Assembly (NCBI GenBank): GCA_004794655.1
Contig: SMMW01000585.1
Location: 9,237,501-9,301,500 of the forward strand
Direction of reading: 5' to 3'
Origin: Marisa cornuarietis
Lineage: Eukaryota; Mollusca; Gastropoda; Architaenioglossa; Ampullariidae
Length of the DNA: 64,000 nt
Made by a program: the position numbers and the translations under genes. Below are positions 55,651-64,000 of the stretch, in pieces. The notes beneath the pieces were generated by a model, which was not told where the DNA came from, made no database searches, and saw only the letters and a program-made list of their open reading frames with translations. Numbering within the stretch: the first letter of the stretch is position 1; every line of letters begins with the position of its first letter.

Positions 55651-58600
55651 AGATCAGTGGTGTGTTCACTTAAATCAACTTATGTTTGTTCCATAATTCT
55701 ATAAAGTACAAAATCTCTAAAATCGTCTAGCTTTCTCATAGTTTGTTGTTAAAATACTTCAGCTGTAAAATCGCATATCGGATGAGCTCATCTTGTGATG
55801 AAGCGAGATATTTTGTGAGATATTGTAGTGGTTGATGTTCATTAAAACTTTGATATTTCTTATATTTGACACTGAGAGTCTAGGATTGGCCCAAAGTAAT
55901 GATCACTTTTAAATCGGTGGCATATCCATTGTAGGGATCATTCTTAAATGCCAAGAATGTACCAGATGGATCCATTTGCGTTCATTGACACCTCGCACCA
56001 TAGCCAGTTGACCTCCGCGCCATGGATCGTGATAGTTCACAAGACAAAATCGATTAGATGTCATTCTTAATTTCTGTCAGGGACTGTCAATGTGTTTACC
56101 TTCAGCCTTTATTAGTACCGGCCCCTCTTGTTTACCCAACCGTCATCCCCCACCCACCCATGCCTTAGACCCTCGATCTTATGTCAGTGGAAGAACAGCT
56201 TCGGCTCCGGTTTGTCAGCCCGAGCACAGCCGTGACAATAAGTAGGTAGGAGAATGGTACGCCGTCAACATTTCGCTATAGTCGACACTTCACGCTTCAT
56301 TAACTCGCCTCTCCACGCAACACCGGTGGCGCATGGTTGTAGGCGTCACCTGGGGAGCCCAATCAATCACTTTTGCACTCGGTCAAGAGAAACCAGAGAC
56401 CACGCAAGTCCTAAGTCTTCAAAGGAAGTACGGGCATCTATTTCCTACAATAACATTTGATATTTTTTTCCTTCATGGAGGCATCTAAGACGGGATAGAC
56501 GTTAACGAAAAATTGTGTGCGTGTGTTTGACATGATGCCAGCATCTAAAGCTGTATTACGGCAAATGTAAAGACAAGAATGGTTAAAGGTCTAATCAGGT
56601 GCATGATTCCCTCTCTAACAACTGGGTAAATCTCGATGGAAGATTTTATTTCCCCAAATCTGAGTGACGGGATTGTCAGTGGACACATTTACACTATCAC
56701 GGTTACACCCAGTGGGTGAGCTGTGAATAGATGTGTGAATCTCGAGAACGGAAGTGTGTAAATGTGTGTGTGTGTGTGTGTGTGTGTGTGGTGGTGGGGG
56801 GGGAAAGAGAAATTCACCCAGAAGTTAGGAGAAATACACACTTTACAAGTCTAACGGACATGAACTCACGCGGGTCACTGGATATGTCAACGAGAAGCGT
56901 GAAAGAAAAAATAAATTACCGACAAAATGACGATCCTGTTACGGGGTGATGCTGGCATCTTGGTAAGAGTTTTCATGTGACGACAAAAACGAAATTTCCA
57001 GAATAAACTGAAACTGTAATGAGACTGGCCTTCACCAGGTCAGGTCCTGCTTTTTCTGACGGCATTAAAGATGCTGATATACGCGCCTTTACAGACGAGA
57101 GAAGTGGGATTATGGCCTTATGGGAGAGAGGTCATCCATCCTCATCCTCTTCTCCCTATCACCAAAGCATGCAACCAGTACATTGTAATCATGGTTTGTC
57201 AGCATACACCAGAAGCGAAATACCACTAAGTAACCAAGCAACACGTTTATTTTAATTTACGCATTTAAATTACATAAAGCTCAACTTTTTAAAGAATGCA
57301 GTACGTACAGTATTTTCGTATATCAACCCCCACCCTCTCGCTTTTCACAAGTTTGCAAATTTTGCCACCAGGAAGAGGTCGTGAACTTCAGTTTCTGTAC
57401 GTCCGTGCAACGGCTTAAAAAGCAATCTATATATGTATATATATCTATTAAACTGGCTGCCACGACGGAACAAAACGCCTCGCAAAGAAAGATTTCATTA
57501 CACTGGATCGTAGTAAACTTTTTCAAGCATAAACTTGACGCAAAGCAGTACATAGTCATGCTTGGAGTATTTTTTTTTTTTTTAGCTTCTTATGTTCGAG
57601 GGGGTATTGCTCCTGCTCTGGAAACGTTTGAGTAAACGAGGGGAGGAGTCGAGGAGAGTGGCAGGCGGGAAAGTAAAAGACGTGTGGAAGAATAAAAGGT
57701 GAGCTTTGCAATAGGTGTGAAGAATACAGAGAATACAGTTTGTCCTCAATCAATGCGAGCCACAAACATTTTTGTCGAGCAAAACGCTCGTGTGCTGGAG
57801 CTGTCTCGGTTTACAAGGCCGTTCTGTTATTGTGCCATGAACAAGAACTCTATTGACGGCACTAGATACTGACAGTCGAGGTGTGAAGCATGTTGGAATA
57901 CTCAAGTCGTCTTTCCTGCTTTTCTACACATACTGTTGGTGATTTAGAGGCAGACAGCACGGAAAACATTTGGAGAAGCTCCTTCGCAAATATCAACGTT
58001 TTAATTAACAGATCTTTATTCGTCCAAAAGATCAACAGGTAGGTAAGTTTTTGTCATTGAGGACACATTTATCACATATAAACATAAAGCTAACGTGGGA
58101 AATATAGAATTCATAAATTTAATAATGGACCAGTGTTTATTCTCTGGCGATCGCACGTCTTCCTCTTCCACTGAGTGAGTGAAATGGGCGGCTGATTGAG
58201 TGAGTGAGTGAGTGAGTAAAACGCGTTGCCATGTTTGTTTTCGTAGTTTACTGACTATGCTGGTTTTCGCAGTACCATACCCTGTTTAACTCCTTAAAAT
58301 GCATTGAATCCTCAACCGCGAGAAACGAAAGGCTGAATAGTTTTAGACATGTTACTAGAAACTCTAGAAAACATTACCCGTGACACCTCCATTCTTTATT
58401 ACCATTCCTTAAGCGAGTGTCTCTAAGGGTAATAAGACGTGTTGGCGCAGTGTAATTATTAGTTTATAATTTATTATATATATATAATAGTTTAAAGTTT
58501 ATAATTATTGTCTATAGTGATACACTGTCGCGTGAGCTGTCGCGGGGCAGTAATCGTGGTAAAAGCTAGTTTTGCATATTGGAAAGCCAGAAGATTCATT

Positions 58601-59681
58601 GCATTCATACTTAAAGGAAAAGGCAAGTGAAATGGGAGTTGAGTTTAAAGGATAAATACTGACGTTCGGAATCGTTTCTGTTCCAAATTTTGGGTATGCG
58701 AATTATGTAATTATAATCGCTTCTAAAACACAACTCTTGGGCAGAATGTTTTGTTGTCAAGCGACGACATTGAAACCTCATTGCAAGATTGCTGTTAAGA
58801 TACAGTTACTCTGCTGAAACAGTTTATACAGTTTTATATTTGTCTCGTGAAGCTTTTTAGTATATAACCCGTACCCACAAGAATGTAGAAAGTCGATATA
58901 GCTTTCACCCTACGTGCAGCAGTTGACGGCATTTCTGGTACCTGGCTTACACGGTAAGAATCGTGACCTCTGGTCCAGAAGTGTAGTCATAGTGATGATA
59001 ATGCGACTGTTTTCACGATGCTGGAAAGAAAAGACAATACAAGGAATTTAATCCTTTATCTTTTAAAAAGTAACATGCAGATAGAGGAAGTAGTAACAAC
59101 GGCAACTTGACCTGGGGCCCAAAGTTCGGGAATAGAGAACATGTCCCAGACGAAAAACCATGAGTTTGTCTATTCTCGGAGTACAGAAAAACCGCGTTGT
59201 TGCTCGCTTATGGTGTTACAGTCAACGACACTTCTTGTCTGGTTTTCGATTTCATTAATAGTCCCTCTTCAAGCATTAGGCACTACGGTGTTTATTGTAA
59301 GTAAACGATTTATTTTGTAACCGGAAATTTTGATAGGACATTATTCCTCAAAATCTCTCCCAACAACATTTGACTTGCTTTTACCTTTAAGTCTCGTAAC
59401 GGCCTTTCCCACGACAACCAAAGACTCTAAATAGTGTAGAGTCTTTACTACAACTCCGCCCCCGTCAACGCCGCAAGGCTGTCACTGTATCCGTTTAGAA
59501 ACGCTGGAGTTGTTCACCGAAATGCACGCCTTTGTGTTCTAATGGTAATTTATCTTCGCAAAGCGTGCACGTAAGTGCAGGCAGACACGTTCTTGCACGC
59601 TGCCCTGCCAAGGTGTCACAGAGCAGGTTTGGTGGGTGGGTGCGAGGTGACGCAGTGACTTACCTGCACCAGGTGGAGGTA

Positions 59682-59784
59682 CTGTGACGACGATGACACC
59701 GGGAGCCGCTCTTCTGCCTTCCCTCAAGACTTGTAGCGCCGTTGTCTTGGCGCTGCTCCCGTTACCACCTACTATCACACTCAT
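59682..59784 (-). CDS. Weak candidate first coding exon, unknown protein
   Basis: Minus ATG at 59784 opens a frame (MSVIVGGNGSSAKT..., ...GVIVVTVPPPGA) that meets a GTAAGT donor just below 59.68 kb. The upstream frame is untranslated and no partner exon was found. No domain recognised. May be chance. Confidence 0.18.
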
Positions 59785-61281
59785 GTTTCTGACGACAGCC
59801 GATTAGGACCAGAGATTGGAAGGAGGACAGATGAAGGAAAAAAGAATTTTTTTTTTTTTAAGGAGACGAAAGTTGAATTGTTCTTTCACATAAACTATGC
59901 ACACGTGAACTTACGTCATATGAATTTTATAATAGGATTTTTTTGAAGAGGACTTTAGAGCGCAAGACCGCTGACATGCACAAAAGGCACATCTCAGCTT
60001 AATCTCACAGTAACGTGCAGTGAATTGAGTATTTTCCCCTCACTTCTTATCACCCTGACGTCTGTGTGCAAGACAACATTTAACACTGTCACAAAGTTGG
60101 AAAACAGACAAATGAGGCTGAGGTCAGTGTTTGTCGACTTCGAAAAAGATTCAGCAGTTTTTGAACTCCGTTTCGTTTTCCCCCCAAATCGTTAATTTCC
60201 AACTTCTGCTTGTTTTGTTCAACTGGTAATAACAAGTGAGGATAGTATTTACGTTTTTAGTAGCCCACTCTTGGTTCTAATGATAACTAAAAAAAATTTA
60301 TTTATTAATGTGACACAGACTCTAGCTTCAGTCACAGATGCAGGTACTATCGGCCATTGTTAAATAATTCAAAGGCACTCGCGATCACGAAGTTATTAAC
60401 AGGCCACACCAATAATTCTTGTCAGATATGACAAAGCAGGATTTCCCTGCAACTCGGTCCCATGGTTCACGTGCCCTTTGTCCGCAAGGGTGGCCTCCAC
60501 CAAGGTGCGTGTCAGAGCTGCGTGACCTGATGGATCTAACCAGGACTTGTATTACTGGACTGCTTGCAGACGATTTTTTTTCAGTGAAGTCATAGAACGA
60601 GGCTGGTTACAAAAAGCTTCCGGTTTAGTCACGTTTCAGTTTAACTACTAGAACGAGGCTTTGGACGATATACCTTCCGGTTTATTCACATTCATTGTTA
60701 AGGCTCGCCGAGACTAACAGTGGAGAACTTCGCAAGAGGCTCAGCGTTGGTCTCGGCAGACAGACAGCAATTCACCTATATACACGTCCGTGATCTTACC
60801 TTTCCTCCTCACCTTTTCGATCTGCTTCAAGTTGGCTGCAACTTTCTGGCTCTTTTTGATGGTTACTATCCAAAACCATCTATCCTTTTAATTAAATTGT
60901 ATATAGTTAATTTGACCATTTTCCAGATATCTGTTTATCTATAGAGACTTTGATGTTGACCCTTCGTTTAAACACCGAACAGCCAACCAGTAACTTGCAG
61001 TTTTTCGGCGTTGGTTGGTAAAGTCGCTTTAAGAGAGAGGAAACCCTACACTAATCAGTCATAGGTAACCAGGGTTTTGTTTCGCATCATCGCTGGGTTG
61101 CATGAGAGTATGTGTGTTCGTGTGAGCGCGTGCAAACGAACGAACAAACAGACGCGAGAGAGGGAATGTCATCGTAAGTCATGATAAATTTGTATTTCTA
61201 TTTTTTAAAAATTGGATGGTTTGGTTCAGTGACTGTATGTTTACAGTGAACTTTTTCAACTTCTTCAACGTTTTTACCCGC

Positions 61282-61440
61282 GGCGGCTCGATGGCGCAGT
61301 GGTCTAATACTCGCTCGGTACTACTACAGCAAGGAACGGAAGACTTCGTTCAATTCTCGTCTCGAGCTACATTTTTTTGTAACACTGACCGTTGGGGACT
61401 TTCTCTGGGACTCTGGGTAATTCAGCTTCCTCCTTTACAC
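61282..61440 (+). repeat. tRNA-derived SINE, second type
   Basis: GGCGGCTCGATGGCGCAGTG (A-box TGGCGCAGTGG) and CGTTCAATTCTCGTCTCG (B box) sit at tRNA-like spacing. TGTAACACTGACCGTTGGGG and a pyrimidine-rich tail follow. Body differs from the 9.4 kb family. Confidence 0.65.
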
Positions 61441-62224
61441 CCTCCATCACCATCCTTCCTATCGTACGACTTCACCATAACGTAGTAAGCACTTTCCACT
61501 TAAATCAACCACATCTTTCTGTATATACGTACTGGAAAACATTAAATGGCCTCTTAAAGCAAATGGAGCGGTTTGCTGCAGGGTTCGAATGTCTTTATCG
61601 AGACGTAAAAGTGCCTTTTAAGGCCAGTTCACCTTTTAAAACTTTATTACCAGTTTTCTGTATGGCTCTTGTAACTTGCCCCAAGAGTGCTAAGAAAAGG
61701 AATGAACAAAAATCTTTAAAAATTCCGTGCAGTATTTTTCGTATCAGTTATTTGCATGAATGACTCGTGTGCCCATGTTTCTTGCCAATCTGTGCTTTGT
61801 GTGCCTCTTGCTCAATCGACTTGCAAATGCACCCTTTGCTTCAAGAAAGGAAGAGTGGGGATGGGTCTAGTGGGTGTGAGAGGGGGGAAGGGATATGGAA
61901 GGATCGGTCTGCGAACAGAAAGAACGAAACAAATCTGCTACTCTCCCTATGCACTCTTTTCCATTACGCGCTCTACGCACGAAGATTTGTTTTCCAAGTC
62001 TGCTTTGAACTCAAGTTCGTGCAGTAGATCGAAGCTCAGAGCCTCAAAACACTATGGCCACCTCTCTCATCATCGAGGTGGAGGGGAAGGTACATTATGA
62101 ATGACAATGTTTAGGACATGGTATGACAATGGAGCAGTCGTGATTACCTACAGTACCCACACACAGTACAACGCAGCTACAGGTATTCGTCTTATCCTAC
62201 ATGGAATGAGCATGGAATACAGCC

Positions 62225-62530
62225 AGATACAGATAGGGACACAGGTAGAGATATAGCTAGGGACAGGTAGGGATACAGCTATAGTGACAGGTAGGATAAT
62301 AGGCCGGTACAGGTAGAGATATATTAATAGGTAGGGATCGAGTTACAGTCAGGGGCAGATATGGGCAAAGCTAGGGACAGGTAGAAGTATAGTCAGGGAT
62401 AGACAGAGATATCGTCAGGGCGGGTATGGACAGAATCAGGGACTTGTAGAGATATATTCAAGGGCAGATATAGATAAATTATTGTCAGGGCGGGTATGGA
62501 CATACAGGGAAAGGTAGAGATTTATATATT
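62225..62530 (+). repeat. Degenerate minisatellite
   Basis: Irregular repeats of CAGGGACAGGTAGAGATATA-like units at 20-30 base spacing. CAGGGCGGGTATGGACA occurs twice. Confidence 0.7.
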
Positions 62531-62579
62531 CCGGGATATAGTCAGAAAAGGGCAAACAAAGAGTACAATTTATCTCCTT

Positions 62580-64000
62580 AAGACCCTTTTCTGTTCTTAA
62601 TCAACAAAATGTTCGTTCGAGCAAGCTTGGCAAAGTTGTATGTCAAGACCACAGGAAACCAATGGCTTTGGAGAGAATCTTCGGGACCTCCGTCCCTAAG
62701 AACTACTCATCTCCATTTAAAATCCCGAAGGACCACCATCTTTATCCGACCACCATATTGTTTGAGAGCCTTGACACATTGATTCCAACCATCACAGTCA
62801 TCATCAATCATTCCATTTCTACTGGCCCTGTTCCTCCCTCTTTCAAACATTCCATTGCCACTCCGCTATTAAAAAAAAGTCTTACCTCGACCCTAACGAC
62901 CTAAAGAACTACTGCCCAGCCTCCAACCTCCCTTTCTTAGCCAAGATCCTGGAGAAAAACGTCCTTCATTATCCGTTACAACAGTTAGACAAGTACAGTC
63001 TCCTGGAACCATTTCAGTCGGCCTACCGTCATCACCACTCGACTGAGAATGCTCTTGTCCGGGTGGTAAACGACTTACTGTCTGCTTGCGACCGCGGAAA
63101 ATATCAGTCTTGATATATCAAATATCAGTGTTACTCGATCTGTCCGCTGCTTTCGACATTTTATACCACCACATTCTCCTCCAGAGGCTTCGCACTACCT
63201 TTGGCCTCTCTGGCACAGTCCTATGTTAGTTCCACTCCTACCTGTTTGATCGCTACCAAACCATTAGCGTCCACTGCTCCGAATTAGAACCTGCTGCTTG
63301 GCTTCTTGGAATGCCTCAAGGTTCAGTCCTTGGGCCTCTCCTGTTTACTGTTTATGTCCAGCCGCACGACACTGCGATCCGCCACTTTGGTTTGCAGTAT
63401 CACATGTACGCCGATGATACTCAGCTCCTGGCATCTGGCCCGACTTGCCAACTCCACAGTCTATTCACCAGAACTCAGCAAACCCTCGACTCTGTCAAAA
63501 ACTTGATGCTGGCGAACAAATTAAAGCTCACCGGTGAGAAAACTGAATTCATCCAGATAGCCTCTGCACAGACGCTTAAACATCTGCCTCCATCTACATC
63601 ACTCACTTTCTCCGGATCCACCATCGCTTTCTCCCAGTCTGTCAGAAATGTCGGAGTTCTCTTCGACACCTCATGTTAACTCATTTTGCAAATTCTTCTT
63701 TTACGAACCGCGCAGGATCAGCCCCTTCAGACATCGCCTCTCTGTTGCCTCCACCACGCAGCTTATGTCGGCATGAGTGTTGTCCAGACTTGACTATTGT
63801 AACTCTTTAATTTTGTTCAAAGATCTTCCTGGTCGCATGATTGACAAGCTCCAGAGAGCTCAGAACAATGCTACACACATTGTATTTTGTAAGCGAAAGG
63901 TCGACCATGCAACACCGCTTCTGCACGATCTCCACTGGCAGCCAGTTCGGGCTGGATTCACTGGATTCAAGATGGCCATGGTTTGCTATCGTGTTCATAG
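62580..64000 (+). mobile_element. CR1/L2-like LINE, reverse transcriptase region, cut by the window end
   Basis: Plus-strand frames, broken by several stops and shifts, give in order: STGPVPPSFKHSIATPLLKK; NDLKNY.PASNLPFLAKILE; LLEPFQSAYRHHHSTENALV; LLDLSAAFD (RT motif A); GMPQGSVLGPLLF (B); YADDTQL (C, intact); NKLKLTGEKTEFI; SVRNVGVLFD; LDYCNS-like; VDHATPLLHDLHWQPVRAG. This is the standard CR1/L2 RT order. The element is a non-functional copy. The 5' end is approximate and the 3' end lies outside. Confidence 0.88.

Larger units (their letters stand above)
55651..62160. other. Intergenic, no supported gene except a weak minus exon at 59.7 kb
   Basis: Holds a (GT)n run (56761-56790), a (GAGT)n run (58170-58218), two imperfect ~60-bp repeats (60590-60700; ATAGAACGAGGCT...CTTCCGGTTTA) and a SINE (61282-61440). 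Nothing else is recognised. Confidence 0.4.

Overview
The window is animal nuclear DNA: introns with GT/AG borders, long (GT)n/(AC)n and (ATC)n microsatellites, tRNA-derived SINEs, several clades of LINE remnants and TIR elements. Gene content and repeat style suggest a lophotrochozoan, most likely a gastropod mollusc; the phylum is inference.

Layout. (1) 0.57-8.8 kb: a minus-strand first coding exon resembling the LARGE xylosyl/glucuronyltransferase membrane anchor lies head-to-head with a complete ten-exon PEX16 gene (peroxisome membrane biogenesis). (2) 8.8-20.6 kb: mostly intergenic, with a SINE that has perfect target duplications, microsatellites and dispersed repeats. (3) 20.8-37.3 kb: two tandem minus-strand paralogues, each with five exons and the same intron phases. 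They encode about 160-residue secreted/ER proteins with a signal peptide, three EF-hands and a C-terminal HDEF or HEEF retrieval signal. They look like miniature CREC-type (calumenin/reticulocalbin/Cab45) proteins and share a conserved upstream block. Their introns hold LINE fragments, a pogo-like TIR element, palindromic MITEs and a 31-bp minisatellite. (4) 39.7-54 kb: MZT1 (gamma-tubulin complex) on minus, head-to-head with BORA (Aurora A/Plk1 activator) on plus. This is the arrangement I recall for the human genes. BORA's last intron holds an almost intact APE-type LINE on the opposite strand. (5) 54-62 kb: BORA 3' region, then intergenic DNA. (6) 62.6-64 kb: a CR1/L2-like LINE running off the window.

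The most unusual signals are: the tandem mini-CREC gene pair with its duplicated promoter region; an interlocked A-B-A'-B' set of exact 27- and 28-nt inverted repeats 25 bases after the BORA stop codon; two conserved head-to-head gene pairs in one window; and a palindromic MITE whose end abuts a splice acceptor in one paralogue. Gene models were built by eye from splice sites, reading phase and similarity to remembered families; no alignment or transcript data were used.
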